Below are positions 1 to 11,481 of a DNA stretch of 64,000 nt, piece after piece. Origin of the DNA: an uncultured Pseudomonadota bacterium (GTDB lineage Bacteria; Pseudomonadota; Gammaproteobacteria; Ga0077536); NCBI GenBank assembly GCA_903825645.1, contig CAIKBL010000038.1:1-64000 (forward strand), read 5' to 3'. Made by a program: the position numbers and the translations under genes. Under the pieces are notes generated by a model that was given only the letters and a program-made list of their open reading frames with translations, searched no databases and was not told where the DNA came from. Every line of letters starts with the position of its first letter. Position 1 is the first letter of the stretch.

Positions 1-254
1 GGCATCCGGATCAATGCGATCGGATGAACCTCCAAGGAATACTTGCCGTTACCTGGCGGCGACACAGCGCCGTAGGTCGGCGACAAGGCTGCTCAACGCT
101 GAATTTCGGCTGCAGAACTCGGACACGTTGACGTAGTAGCCTGTCACTGGCCCAGCGGGGGGCTCTCCAAGCAGGTAATGCTGATTGGGAGCGTAGACAG
201 ACGCTCCAATGCCGACGCAGAGGGCTGGCGTCGGGTCCAACCCCAAAGAGGAAC

Positions 255-283
255 TTGTAAAATGACCTATAGAGTGGTACATA
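255..283 (+). promoter_or_regulatory. candidate sigma-70 promoter of higBA
   Basis: A TTGTAA hexamer (255-260) and a TACATA hexamer (278-283) are separated by exactly 17 bases and end 22 bases before the higB start codon. A GGAG Shine-Dalgarno at 295-298 follows. This is a pattern match by eye; autoregulation by HigA at this site would be usual for the family, but no operator palindrome was identified. Confidence 0.4.
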
Positions 284-305
284 GGGCTAGATTCGGAGCG
301 CCGGA

Positions 306-602
306 ATGATCGTTGGCTTTCGGGACGAGTGGTTGCGTGCCTTCTTTGTGGATGATGTCCGGTCGCGGAACATCCCGCCTGATCTTGAGGCCCGGCTGTT
401 CCGCAAGCTTCAGATGATCGACGACGCGACGACCGATCAGGACTTGCGCGTGCCGCCCAGTAATCACTTCGAGAAGCTGTGCGGCTATCTGGCGGAATTC
501 CATTCGATCCGTGTCAACCAGCAATGGCGCTTGATCTTCCGTTGGGACGGCGGGCGTGGAGAAGCGGCAGACATCTATCTGGATGACCACAGTTACAGGT
601 GA
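306..602 (+). CDS. higB: HigB-type toxin of a type II toxin-antitoxin system
   Basis: This 98-residue protein is of the HigB/RelE-like plasmid-maintenance toxin family, whose members are ribosome-dependent mRNA endonucleases. Family-typical segments are visible: a LFRKLQMIDDA stretch, then FEKLCGYLAEFHSIRVN and QWRLIFRW, ending in a YLDDHSYR C-terminus. The length is usual for the family. GGAG at 295-298, seven bases before ATG, supports the start. The toxin gene precedes its antitoxin by 12 bases, the characteristic inverted order of higBA systems. The pair lies on the element carrying the serine recombinase just downstream, so a role in stabilising that element is plausible but inferred. 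Confidence 0.9.
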   Translation: MIVGFRDEWLRAFFVDDVRSRNIPPDLEARLFRKLQMIDDATTDQDLRVPPSNHFEKLCGYLAEFHSIRVNQQWRLIFRWDGGRGEAADIYLDDHSYR

Positions 603-614
603 AGGAGACAAACC

Positions 615-923
615 ATGCTGACGACAAAGCGTAAGCCGGCCACTGTCGGCGAGATATTGGCCGAGGAGTTCATGGAGCCGATGGGCCTGACGCAAGCCGC
701 GCTGGCCGAGGCGATGGGCGTTCAGCGCAAGCACGTCAACGAACTATGCAACGATCGCAGGAACGTGACGGCGGCAACCGCCCTCATCCTCGCCCGTGTG
801 TTCGGCAACAGTCCGGACTTCTGGCTCAACGTGCAGCGGCGCGGCGACCTATGGGACGCGATGCACATCCCCAAGGAGCGTGAGCGTATCGAACGCGCCC
901 GCCCGCTAAAAAGTGCCGCGTAA
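615..923 (+). CDS. higA: HigA-type antitoxin, helix-turn-helix
   Basis: This 102-residue protein is a HigA/VapI antitoxin. A helix-turn-helix occupies roughly residues 22-65 (GLTQAALAEAMGV, then the recognition region HVNELCNDRR). The family hallmark SPDFWLNVQ, in which the antitoxin contacts HigB, follows. AGGAG at 603-607 sits seven bases before ATG. HigA proteins neutralise HigB and repress the operon promoter. Translation probably follows directly from higB because only 12 bases separate them. Confidence 0.92.
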   Translation: MLTTKRKPATVGEILAEEFMEPMGLTQAALAEAMGVQRKHVNELCNDRRNVTAATALILARVFGNSPDFWLNVQRRGDLWDAMHIPKERERIERARPLKSAA

Positions 924-1006
924 CCTACGTTCGGCAACGATGGGCAGCGCCAGTCCCGCATCACGCAAGTATTTTTACCCGCCGTTGCGAATCGTACTGT
1001 GGCGTA

Positions 1007-1030
1007 AAATTGGGCTATAAATTGGGCTAT
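1007..1030 (+). repeat. two tandem copies of a 12-base repeat
   Basis: The 12-mer AAATTGGGCTAT occurs twice head to tail (1007-1018 and 1019-1030). It lies between the toxin-antitoxin pair and the small gene before the recombinase. It could be a protein-binding site, a replication slip or an arm-type recombinase site; the sequence does not say which. Confidence 0.6.
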
Positions 1031-1064
1031 TCTTGTTTTTGATGGGTCGCGCGATCCTGTCGGG

Positions 1065-1313
1065 ATGTCCAGAACGCGCGAAAAACACCACAAAGACCGT
1101 CGCGACTACCCGCATTTGGGCGTCCTGCCCGACGATCTTTACATCCAGTTGGAGCCTTGGCCCCGCATTGGCCGCCGGCCGAAGCACGATCTCTCGGCCT
1201 GGACCGTCACCGACGACTGGCCCCAGCATATCCCGGTCACAGAAGCCGAGATTGACGTGTTCGAGGCGTGGTTCGGCGACCTCTTCGATGAACTGTTTGG
1301 GCCGTGCCGATGA
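1065..1313 (+). CDS. small conserved hypothetical protein upstream of the recombinase
   Basis: This 82-residue, charged and Trp/Asp-rich protein ends in an acidic tail containing FEAWFGDLFDELFG. It resembles, from memory, small uncharacterised proteins found directly upstream of large serine recombinases in alphaproteobacterial elements. It has no signal peptide, membrane segment or known domain. The recombinase start follows 21 bases after its stop codon, so the two are probably co-transcribed. The start at 1065 is the first ATG giving a plausible frame; its Shine-Dalgarno is weak. Function unknown; an accessory or DNA-binding role with the recombinase is only a guess. Confidence 0.55.
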   Translation: MSRTREKHHKDRRDYPHLGVLPDDLYIQLEPWPRIGRRPKHDLSAWTVTDDWPQHIPVTEAEIDVFEAWFGDLFDELFGPCR

Positions 1314-1334
1314 TCTGACAAGGAGACTTCTGCC

Positions 1335-3152
<1,818 letters not shown>

Positions 3153-3631
3153 AGGAGGTCTGAGGCAAACCTAAAGTTGGCTTTATGACAGCTTATTCAC
3201 GCAAGAAAATATCCGCAACCGTTTGTTTTAATTTATTATTTAAGATGTGGGTGGACATTAACAGCCCGCTCGATGAATCCCAGATGCCGCATATATACAG
3301 CGCGGTCGCGGAATTCACGTCCGGGGGCGAAATTTCGACGTGAGTCGGAAGCTCTCGAGCTGTGGCCGCCAAAACGTCGCCATCCGCCTGGCGTTGCCGC
3401 GCGGGTTTGGAACAAATCACTCGAGTACCATTGGACAATGGGGTGTGGTCGGGGCGATCCGGAACTCCGTGAGAAGATTGGACTTGCCGGAGCATTTCCC
3501 AGCGGACTCTCGATGCTCCGATCACTTGGCAGTGCAAATCGGGATCAGCGTAAATCTACTGCGTCTGGGCTCCGAGCGTTCAGAACGTTTTCAGTCTGGC
3601 TTTGGCAAAAGTAGGCACATGCTCCGCTTTG
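3153..3631. other. intergenic stretch with no recognised gene
   Basis: Open frames of about 110 residues exist on both strands here, but they overlap each other, have no recognisable domain and lack Shine-Dalgarno sequences. I see nothing functional that I can support. Confidence 0.4.
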
Positions 3632-3659
3632 TTGAATTTGCGCAATTTGCGCATATCAT
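3632..3659 (+). promoter_or_regulatory. candidate promoter with tandem 9-mer before the BI-1-like gene
   Basis: TTGAAT (3632-3637) and TATCAT (3654-3659) are spaced by 16 bases. The spacer is formed by two head-to-tail copies of AATTTGCGC (3635-3652), so a dimeric regulator could bind within the promoter. The start codon lies about 86 bases downstream. Confidence 0.4.
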
Positions 3660-3745
3660 GGCGTCGTGAACTACTCGCGTTCGTCACGGTCTTATGAAAC
3701 AGTCGGACGTAATGGGTGAATTTTGAATTCATGAGGATAATTACG

Positions 3746-4414
3746 ATGCGCGCCAACACTGCATTTTCTAGCCACGAAACCGCTGTACGGGTAACGAATA
3801 AACTTATTCGTAACACCTATACCCTACTTTCCCTAACGCTGCTGTTCAGTGCGGTAACTTGCCTCATCGCGGTGGAGATGGGCGTCGGAAGAGGCGGCGG
3901 CATGATCGCGAGCATGATGGCTCTGGGACTGATTTGGTTCGTATTGCCGCGGACTGCCCAATCAGGAGCCGGCATTGGTGTGGTATTCGCGGTAACAGGA
4001 CTCCTCGGCTTTGGGCTCGGACCTGTCATCAATGCCTACCTGCACATGACAAACGGTTCCCAAATCGTATTCACCGCGCTCGGTGGTACGGGGGTGATTT
4101 TCCTTGGGCTATCCGGCTACGCGCTCACGACTAAGCGGGACTTCAATTTCATGGGCGGCTTTCTGTTCGTAGGCATGCTGGTCGTGCTCGGTGCAGCATT
4201 GCTGAACATTTTCCTCGCCATTCCCGCGCTTACGCTGAGTATCTCCGCGGTCGTTGTAATGCTGATGAGCGGCTTCATTCTTTATGACACGAGTCGGATG
4301 GTTAATGGCGGAGAAACTAATTACGTCATCGCGACGATTAGTCTCTACTTAAACATTCTTAATCTTTTTACCAGCCTGTTGCAGCTTCTGGGTTTGGCCA
4401 ATTCAGACGACTGA
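3746..4414 (+). CDS. Bax inhibitor-1 (BI-1/YccA) family membrane protein
   Basis: About 222 residues with seven hydrophobic segments, the fold of the BI-1/YccA/TMBIM family. In E. coli YccA modulates the membrane protease FtsH; other members leak calcium or protons. The late-family acidic and tyrosine positions are seen in the LYDTSRMVNGGETNYVIATISLYLNILNLF region near the C-terminus, including the conserved D in LYDTS. The ATG at 3746 is preferred over ATGs at 3716 and 3731 because GAGGA (3733-3737) sits eight bases before it. A terminator follows at 4449. Confidence 0.85.
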   Translation: MRANTAFSSHETAVRVTNKLIRNTYTLLSLTLLFSAVTCLIAVEMGVGRGGGMIASMMALGLIWFVLPRTAQSGAGIGVVFAVTGLLGFGLGPVINAYLHMTNGSQIVFTALGGTGVIFLGLSGYALTTKRDFNFMGGFLFVGMLVVLGAALLNIFLAIPALTLSISAVVVMLMSGFILYDTSRMVNGGETNYVIATISLYLNILNLFTSLLQLLGLANSDD

Positions 4415-4448
4415 GCAGAACAACTTATTGCTGACCACTTCAGATTAC

Positions 4449-4473
4449 GGCTCCTTCGGGAGCCCTATTTTTT
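4449..4473 (+). terminator. rho-independent terminator after the BI-1-like gene
   Basis: A perfect GGCTCC-TTCG-GGAGCC hairpin with a stable UUCG loop is followed by CTATTTTTT. It closes the BI-1-like transcription unit. Confidence 0.85.
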
Positions 4474-4491
4474 CGGATTGGACAGATAGGG

Positions 4492-4686
4492 GTGCCGGTG
4501 GAAATTTGGATAAAAGTCGCGAGCGCTATTACACTTGGCGCGATGATTTTATTTCTCCTCCCGCGCGCCAAGCAGTTGATAAACGAGAGTGCCGAGGCAA
4601 AGCCGGGTGAATGGCGGTCTACTCTGTTACCACTTGCCGTGGTCGTTTTATTTGTCGTCTTCCTGCTCAGCGTGACTAAAAAATAG
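4492..4686 (+). CDS. small two-helix membrane protein of unknown function
   Basis: This 64-residue protein has one membrane helix near the N-terminus (VASAITLGAMILFLLP) and one at the C-terminus (LLPLAVVVLFVVFLLSV), joined by a short hydrophilic loop with a W. It resembles short conserved proteins of gammaproteobacteria with the pattern LLPRAK...WR...LPLA. Start codons are GTG at 4492 or GTG at 4498; AGGGG just upstream fits 4498 better. It sits after a terminator and stops nine bases from the convergent serS. No function can be assigned. Confidence 0.6.
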   Translation: MPVEIWIKVASAITLGAMILFLLPRAKQLINESAEAKPGEWRSTLLPLAVVVLFVVFLLSVTKK

Positions 4687-4695
4687 CGCGGTTAC

Positions 4696-5979
<1,284 letters not shown>

Positions 5980-6017
5980 TTAACTTTACGGCCACATTGG
6001 GAATTTTGTTGCGTGTG

Positions 6018-6023
6018 ATTATA
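6018..6023 (-). promoter_or_regulatory. candidate -10 box of serS
   Basis: On the minus strand a consensus TATAAT lies about 41 bases upstream of the serS ATG. The matching -35 region is weak (TTCGGT-like). Confidence 0.4.
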
Positions 6024-6402
6024 CCGTCAAGATTGGGAGACCGAACCGTGTGGACACCACCTTACCGCGACTGCTTGCGGACGGACTCGCTGCGCCATCG
6101 TGGCTAACCGCGGCTTTATATGCAATTTTTCAGGTGTCAGTCAATCAAACGGCCCGGTATATACCGAATTTTTGCCCGTCCTAGCTCGTCATCGAATCTG
6201 AGGAAACCTAGCCGTTTAGGATCGGGTTCTGCCTCTTTAAACGGCCGTATCACAGAATGTTTTCCGCCCGAATTAATTTTGAGAGATTACCAATGCAAGA
6301 GACATCTCGTGTCGATGAAGCCACACAGGTTGCTTTTTCCTGTGCGGGCATCTTTAAGTACCTCTGAAGGTAAGAAAGCCGAGATATCTCTCTACTACAT
6401 CT
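6024..6402. other. intergenic stretch between serS and the phosphoramidate-type operon
   Basis: No supported gene. A hairpin with stem CACAGG/CCTGTG (6324-6329 with 6339-6344) and a T-rich loop lies downstream of the minus-strand operon end but has no T-run after it. The plus-strand frame 6120-6482 overlaps the methyltransferase gene and shows no domain. Confidence 0.4.
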
Positions 6403-7185
6403 CTAAATCCGACGAGCTGCCCAGGCCCTGGTTAGGTAGGTGGTTGGAATCGATGCTAGCGTCGCAATTTTTTCTTCAATAAATGCAAGGTAACGTTGGA
6501 ATAGATCGGGGCCGAGCTGAACCTGAAGATCGTTCACCGACCGCCATGCGCCCAAGTATTCGGCCGGTGTCTGTTCCACCGTGTGACGTCCCTCGCAGTA
6601 GATGACATCATCGAATCCCGTCGTTGCCCACAGACGTTCAGTCAGACCATTGGTCACGCCGGATCTCCCAGAAGAGACTCGATTAATGCCTGGTTTCAAT
6701 CGAGAAATTTCAGATTCGATTTCTACCAGCAAGGGATTCGCTTCAATAAGCCGCGGGTTCCACGCCGCGACAAACCGTCCGCCTGGTCGCAGAATTCTCT
6801 GAAATTCGCGGCAACCTGCCTCGAAATCAACCCAGTGAAAGGAAGAGGCCATCGTCACCAGATTTACCGAGGCGTCTGACAGACCTGTCGCCGTACCGCT
6901 GCCTTTCTGCCACTGGATAGCCGTCTCCGTGGAGGTAAGAACGCCCTGCTCCCGCATAGCATCATTAGGCTCTATCGCCACAATCGAATGTGGCAAATGA
7001 GCAGCCAGCATTCGCGTCCAAATTCCCGTCCCCGCGCCGACGTCAGCCACGTCCACTTGGGATGGTGCTTTACCCAATAGCGCATAGACCAGCGACACGA
7101 CACTCGCCGCATAACCGGGTCTGTAACTCGCGTAGTCACTGGCTAGTCCGCTAAAATCACCTAAATTCATACCAACTTTAGCCAT
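6403..7185 (-). CDS. class I SAM-dependent methyltransferase of the phosphoramidate-type operon
   Basis: About 260 residues of Rossmann-fold methyltransferase: the SAM-binding motif DVGAGTG lies near residues 48-54, an acidic EPN motif ends strand 2, and SFHWVD and LRPGGRFV follow. The N-terminus (DFSGLASDYASYRPGYA) is that of the small-molecule or cofactor methyltransferases. ATG 7185 is preferred over the GTG at 7188 because GAGAGG at 7192-7197 is well spaced. It starts 34 bases after the cytidylyltransferase stop and is the last gene of the operon. In Campylobacter jejuni two methyltransferases (Cj1419, Cj1420) accompany the phosphoramidate genes and are thought to make the O-methyl group; the same role is inferred here. 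Confidence 0.8.
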   Translation of the reverse strand: MAKVGMNLGDFSGLASDYASYRPGYAASVVSLVYALLGKAPSQVDVADVGAGTGIWTRMLAAHLPHSIVAIEPNDAMREQGVLTSTETAIQWQKGSGTATGLSDASVNLVTMASSFHWVDFEAGCREFQRILRPGGRFVAAWNPRLIEANPLLVEIESEISRLKPGINRVSSGRSGVTNGLTERLWATTGFDDVIYCEGRHTVEQTPAEYLGAWRSVNDLQVQLGPDLFQRYLAFIEEKIATLASIPTTYLTRAWAARRI

Positions 7186-7219
7186 CACAAACCTCTCTTT
7201 TTTTCCGATGTGTCCGCTG

Positions 7220-7963
7220 TCACTCTAAAACCAATTCGCCCGTTTCGTGCATCCGCTCATAAAGTGCCAAATCGCCAGCGTCATCAATTTCACCCCAGTG
7301 CTCTACCGTAGAGACGGTCGAGATCACCTTTTTTTTCTCTAGTAATCTACGCAGAAGTCCCGTCATATCTAGGCGATCGACTACCGAAGCGGGTAGCTGG
7401 CTCAAGGTGTCGCGTACCCAACGCCAGGACGTTGGCGTAAACTTTAGAAGCCCCATGTATTGGCCTTCGATCGACGCATAGTTGTCCGTCTTACCCCCTA
7501 TCTCAATTAGAATGCCCGCCTCATCCACTCGGAAAGTCTCTGCGTCTGTAAGCGGATCGACGAAACGTCGACTCCATAGGGACCGCCAGTTTCGGTCATA
7601 ACTAATCACCAGATCTCCAGGCGATTCTATTAATTTTTCGATGACCGAACTGCCATAAAAAATATCACCATAACTTACTATAACGGTTTCTTCTTGTAGC
7701 CATGAATCAGCACAACTTAGCGACACGACCATATTCGTCTCTGCCCAGCGGACATTATCGAAACTGGCTGTTGCTGGAATCTGAAGCATCTCAGCGCGAT
7801 ATCCACGTACCAACGCGATTTGGTCCACGCCGGCGCGTCGAAGTGCCGCCAACTGATGTTCTATCAAGGGTCGTCCCGCGAATTCAACCAAGCATTTAGG
7901 TCGGTCATTGCCCATCTCGCCTAGTCGACTCCCTCTGCCTGCCGCCAAAATAATTGCTTTCAT
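7220..7963 (-). CDS. nucleotidyltransferase, predicted CTP:phosphoglutamine cytidylyltransferase (Cj1416-like)
   Basis: This 247-residue protein belongs to the LicC/GlmU-type NTP transferases. The signature LAAGRGSRLG spans residues 6-15, a catalytic lysine follows in RPKCLVEF (Lys23), and a metal-binding aspartate is seen in VSYGDIFY (Asp100). In C. jejuni the homologue Cj1416 couples L-glutamine phosphate to CTP, giving gamma-glutamyl-CDP-amidate. LicC-type choline-phosphate cytidylyltransferase is the main alternative on sequence alone; the neighbours favour the phosphoglutamine role. Its ATG begins on the base after the stop codon of the upstream hydrolase gene, so translation is surely coupled. 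Confidence 0.8.
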   Translation of the reverse strand: MKAIILAAGRGSRLGEMGNDRPKCLVEFAGRPLIEHQLAALRRAGVDQIALVRGYRAEMLQIPATASFDNVRWAETNMVVSLSCADSWLQEETVIVSYGDIFYGSSVIEKLIESPGDLVISYDRNWRSLWSRRFVDPLTDAETFRVDEAGILIEIGGKTDNYASIEGQYMGLLKFTPTSWRWVRDTLSQLPASVVDRLDMTGLLRRLLEKKKVISTVSTVEHWGEIDDAGDLALYERMHETGELVLE

Positions 7964-8566
7964 CTAACTTTCTCCCAAGTGCCGCTGGATAAGATCTATA
8001 TCCCGAGCGCTGAACGGCGCTAGACGTTCCGGATGCCACATAAACGCCAGAATAGACCCTTCCAGATGCCGAATTGCTTTGACAACGCCGTCCGCAGCAT
8101 GTGCCCACGTCATCAAGGGCGGCGGCGTGTTATAGGCGCCAAAGTGGTGGAAGCTGTTAACTTCGGTTTCTTGATCTTTTATAAATATTTTTTGATGGGA
8201 AAGGACATGTCCGTGGACTCGTTCAAGTTTCACACCAAACCGCTGCTGTATGAATTGCATACCGCGACAAACGCCAAGGACAGGCCACCCCTTCGCTAGC
8301 GCAAGATCCAAAAGCACGCGCTCAGTTTCATCTCGTTCTGGCGCATCCCCCCCGCAGGAAATCAGATCATTACCCCCTGTAAGCACAACGCCCGCCACGG
8401 AACTTGCCTGACAAATAGCGCCGACCATAGCAGGGTTATTGGGTATCAATACGGGCAGAAATCCGCATAAGACCAGCAACTCCACCCATGCTTGATCCAG
8501 ACAGTCTCGACGCTCGCCATGAGACGCGTCGATTGAAACCCGCTGAGTAACTGCGATGGCTCTCAT
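7964..8566 (-). CDS. class I glutamine amidotransferase-like hydrolase, predicted gamma-glutamyl-CDP-amidate hydrolase (Cj1417-like)
   Basis: This 200-residue protein has the class I (peptidase C26) fold. The nucleophile Cys100 lies in GVCRGMQ, and His178 and Glu180 in WHPER complete the triad. Early motifs TQRV, RDCLDQAW and TGGNDL resemble Cj1417 of C. jejuni, which releases glutamate from gamma-glutamyl-CDP-amidate to leave cytidine diphosphoramidate. PuuD-type gamma-glutamyl-GABA hydrolase is the usual automatic annotation. The ATG overlaps the stop codon of the upstream fusion gene in an ATGA, indicating translational coupling. Confidence 0.8.
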   Translation of the reverse strand: MRAIAVTQRVSIDASHGERRDCLDQAWVELLVLCGFLPVLIPNNPAMVGAICQASSVAGVVLTGGNDLISCGGDAPERDETERVLLDLALAKGWPVLGVCRGMQFIQQRFGVKLERVHGHVLSHQKIFIKDQETEVNSFHHFGAYNTPPPLMTWAHAADGVVKAIRHLEGSILAFMWHPERLAPFSARDIDLIQRHLGES

Positions 8567-11481
8567 TTGATAATGTGCACTTGACGGGTGGCACAGTCCA
8601 AGCTGATTGAACGCGCCGCACGCCAGGCATTATAAAAAGCCTCGCCTGCTCCAATCACGGCAGGGATCCCTAACTCGCCCGCTCTGATTGCCATATGGGA
8701 ATTAACACCACCATACTGGGTTACGAACCCGCCTATTCCTCGGGTAAAAACCCAGTCGTATCCCGGATCTGCACTCGGCATGAATAGTATTTTTCCTCTT
8801 ATTTCATCCCGGGGATCTAACAGCGAAGCCGTTGCGGCGGTAATTTTTTTGTGCGTAATGAAATTAGGCTCGCTTTGCGGCACGTGGAAACCGAAAACCT
8901 CTTCTTGGCCAGCTAACACGGGAGGCAGTATGATTTTTCGCGTCGTTTCATAACGTTTCCGGCCAGCGTCCGCACAGGACTGAAGATAGCCGGCCACGTT
9001 GCCACTGGCGCTATACAGTTCTCTTACAACAGAGAAATCTAAGTACGCGCACGCCTCAGGAGTAAGTCCATGCTCTTCGCCTAATTCTTTTAGGAGAGAA
9101 AGTGCATCACTCAGGCTTTTTGAAAAGACGAATTTTGCGTATTCTCGCGACTCGATCCCTTCTTTTATGAACTCCATAAAGTCGATGACTGGTATGTCAA
9201 TTTGATGCATTTTCAGGAGCTTTTCCACAGCCCGGAATTGCTGCAGCGACAAAGAAAACGGAGCATGCGTTGCTTCTTTGGGTGGCGGAGAATTCCAGTC
9301 AAAATAAAGATCCGGTTCCTCATCGTATCGCGGAGAGCAGATGTCATAAGTGCCAGGACGAAGATGTCCGTAACGAGCCAAAAAATCCGCTTTATCTAAC
9401 GTGGAGAAATCGTGGCCGATGCGACTTCCGACAGTATCTAGTCCACTCATAAAGCTCGCGTATTCCGCGTCCCCGATCACGCCTGTAGAAACCAGCGATC
9501 GCAACAACTGAACCGCGATAAAACCGGCTCTGGCTAATCCGGCAAAAGGTAGCGTTCCGTAGCGTTTGCAGTCTTCAATCAACCAGTAGAGCTTGCTGAC
9601 TTTATCAAGACCAGCATCACGAATCATCGGCAATCGAGCAGCCAATATGTCTATTTTGTCTCTATCTCGGCGCCAAAGACCGGTATCCTGGTGAATAATT
9701 CTATTTGTTAAACCTCGTAGAGAAGAAGATAACTCCGTCAAATCTTGTGCTGAAAAGCCATATTGGCGAAGAACCTCTAACCGCTCGGGAAGATCTAAGG
9801 TGTAGCATGAAAAAATAATCTCGAACTCGACTTTGTCATGCAGGCCGCGGTCGGCTAATAGTCTTTCTACGTAATAATTAACCAGTCTCTCTGCCAAATC
9901 TTCAGACACGTCATTCGGCACAAATGAATTAAAACTGACTCGAACGTCGACGTAAGGTAACCCATGAAAATTGATCAGTAACGGGAAACTGCGCAGATTC
10001 ATATAGCCATAATTATCTCGTTGGTAAGCCCAAATGGAGTCCGTGATGAGTTCACGATAGAGAGAAAATGCCAGCGGCTTAGGCTTGATGCCGATAATCT
10101 CTGCGGGATTCCAGTCTGGCATGACGCCAAAGACAGAGCGCCGTCCGTAAAGATAAGGATGCGGTCTGTTGAGAAGTTCTATCTTGTTAGCAATTTCTTT
10201 AACGACCGCTTCGAATTCATTTTTATCTTTTTCGAGCAGTACGTCAGAACCCAATGGCCTAACTTGGAGGACATAGACGGTTCCATTCCGATCAATGGCA
10301 AACTCGACATCGATTGAATTAGAGTCAAGCAGAATTTCTAACTCGCTGAGGACGCTCCGCAAAGCTACCAAATTATTCGGAACAGTTATTGTATTCGAAC
10401 GAAGACCATAGTAAGTTTTGGCGCCCTGAGATCCGCCGGAAGTAATGGTGTCCGCTCGTCCGGAAGAATCATCATAATTCACAATCACATACGGCCCCCC
10501 TCCATTGGGATCCTGCGTAAAAGCTACGCCTGCCATAGCCAAATCAGTCAGCATCGGCTGAATGAGGACTTGATTGGCGGGATCTTCGTTTCCCTCGAAC
10601 GAGTCAACTACGCGGGTAATTGCGGCGCTTAGGGCCTTACCTCCAAGTACGTCGCAGACCGAATCGAATTTTCCGGCTGAAGATTGACCCTTTCTATCTT
10701 CTGTAATGGCGCTACTTCGAACGATGAGTGTCGATTGACTCCATAGTTGAGAAGTAATGCCAGAAAGAACCCGATCTCGATCACGCTCCCAGTCGTCTAC
10801 GGAAAATCGGTATAAGGGGAGTATGTGGCCTTTTTTTAGGTAAGGCGCGAGTTTTTCTAACGTTTCAGCTTTGGTGCCAAACGTAACGACGGCGGCGCTG
10901 TCAGTTCTAGGGGTCCATGCATTGTCGATTAATTTTCCCCAAATCATATCGACAGCTCGTGATACAGAAATACCGGTGTGATTATCAATCGTCAGATCCG
11001 GGTTTTCTGGAAATTCAGGTACTAAGTGAATGCCGACGATCTGATCTTTACCCTGCACTTTTGATTGCGCATAGATACCTTTGGGATCGCGAAGTTCCAG
11101 TTCTACTAAAGGCACTTTCAGGAAAATTTCATGGTAATTTTTGATGTTTTCTCTGTTCCATTGATGAACTTCATGAAACAACGAGATGGTCGCGCAAACG
11201 ACTTGAACGCCTTGGGAGGAAAGCAGCTGGCATACCCGCGCATTACGCATGGCAGAAAGACGTCTTTGGTCATCCGAATAGCCCAAGTCTGCAGAGAACG
11301 CGGCACGCAACTCGTCGCCGTCGAGAAACACGGCGTGAAATCCACTTGCGCGTAGCCGCGAAGTCAATTCTTGACCCACAGTCGTTTTGCCGCTGCCAGA
11401 AAGGCCCGTTATCCAAAATACGCGACCGGGTGATTCATTCAATGGCGAGCTTCGAGAAATCATTTTTTGTCTGTCTAACAT
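8563..11481 (-). CDS. fusion of APS-kinase-like nucleotide kinase (Cj1415-like) and PEP-synthase-like L-glutamine kinase (Cj1418-like)
   Basis: Residues are numbered for the 978-residue frame beginning at TTG 11499. Residues 1-195 form an APS-kinase-like domain: P-loop GLSGSGKT (32-39), FLDGDELR (about 58-65) and DPKGIYAQ (138-145). Residues about 200-420 are a PEP/pyruvate-binding ATP-grasp domain: VRSSAITED (260-268) and VYVLQVRP (408-415). A long middle region leads to a swivelling phosphohistidine domain with GGVNSHMAIRAGELGIPAV; His935 is the expected catalytic residue. C. jejuni Cj1418 phosphorylates the amide nitrogen of L-glutamine, and Cj1415 phosphorylates the 3'-hydroxyl of cytidine diphosphoramidate. 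Here the first and last steps are in one chain. The start is uncertain: TTG 11499, or ATG 11481 (residue 7), which I prefer. Base composition is lower in G+C than rarA (24/60 in 9721-9780 against 39/60 in 12301-12360), a sign of transfer. Confidence 0.85.
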   Translation of the reverse strand: MLDRQKMISRSSPLNESPGRVFWITGLSGSGKTTVGQELTSRLRASGFHAVFLDGDELRAAFSADLGYSDDQRRLSAMRNARVCQLLSSQGVQVVCATISLFHEVHQWNRENIKNYHEIFLKVPLVELELRDPKGIYAQSKVQGKDQIVGIHLVPEFPENPDLTIDNHTGISVSRAVDMIWGKLIDNAWTPRTDSAAVVTFGTKAETLEKLAPYLKKGHILPLYRFSVDDWERDRDRVLSGITSQLWSQSTLIVRSSAITEDRKGQSSAGKFDSVCDVLGGKALSAAITRVVDSFEGNEDPANQVLIQPMLTDLAMAGVAFTQDPNGGGPYVIVNYDDSSGRADTITSGGSQGAKTYYGLRSNTITVPNNLVALRSVLSELEILLDSNSIDVEFAIDRNGTVYVLQVRPLGSDVLLEKDKNEFEAVVKEIANKIELLNRPHPYLYGRRSVFGVMPDWNPAEIIGIKPKPLAFSLYRELITDSIWAYQRDNYGYMNLRSFPLLINFHGLPYVDVRVSFNSFVPNDVSEDLAERLVNYYVERLLADRGLHDKVEFEIIFSCYTLDLPERLEVLRQYGFSAQDLTELSSSLRGLTNRIIHQDTGLWRRDRDKIDILAARLPMIRDAGLDKVSKLYWLIEDCKRYGTLPFAGLARAGFIAVQLLRSLVSTGVIGDAEYASFMSGLDTVGSRIGHDFSTLDKADFLARYGHLRPGTYDICSPRYDEEPDLYFDWNSPPPKEATHAPFSLSLQQFRAVEKLLKMHQIDIPVIDFMEFIKEGIESREYAKFVFSKSLSDALSLLKELGEEHGLTPEACAYLDFSVVRELYSASGNVAGYLQSCADAGRKRYETTRKIILPPVLAGQEEVFGFHVPQSEPNFITHKKITAATASLLDPRDEIRGKILFMPSADPGYDWVFTRGIGGFVTQYGGVNSHMAIRAGELGIPAVIGAGEAFYNAWRAARSISLDCATRQVHIIK

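Noticed and set aside
49..282. 77-codon minus-strand frame before higB
   Set aside because: It has no domain or Shine-Dalgarno, and its 5' end overlaps the candidate higBA promoter.
6120..6482. 120-codon plus-strand frame
   Set aside because: It runs into the methyltransferase gene on the other strand and shows no conserved motif.
7964..8566. PuuD-type gamma-glutamyl-GABA hydrolase
   Set aside because: No putrescine genes are nearby, and the motifs and operon match the Cj1417 role better.
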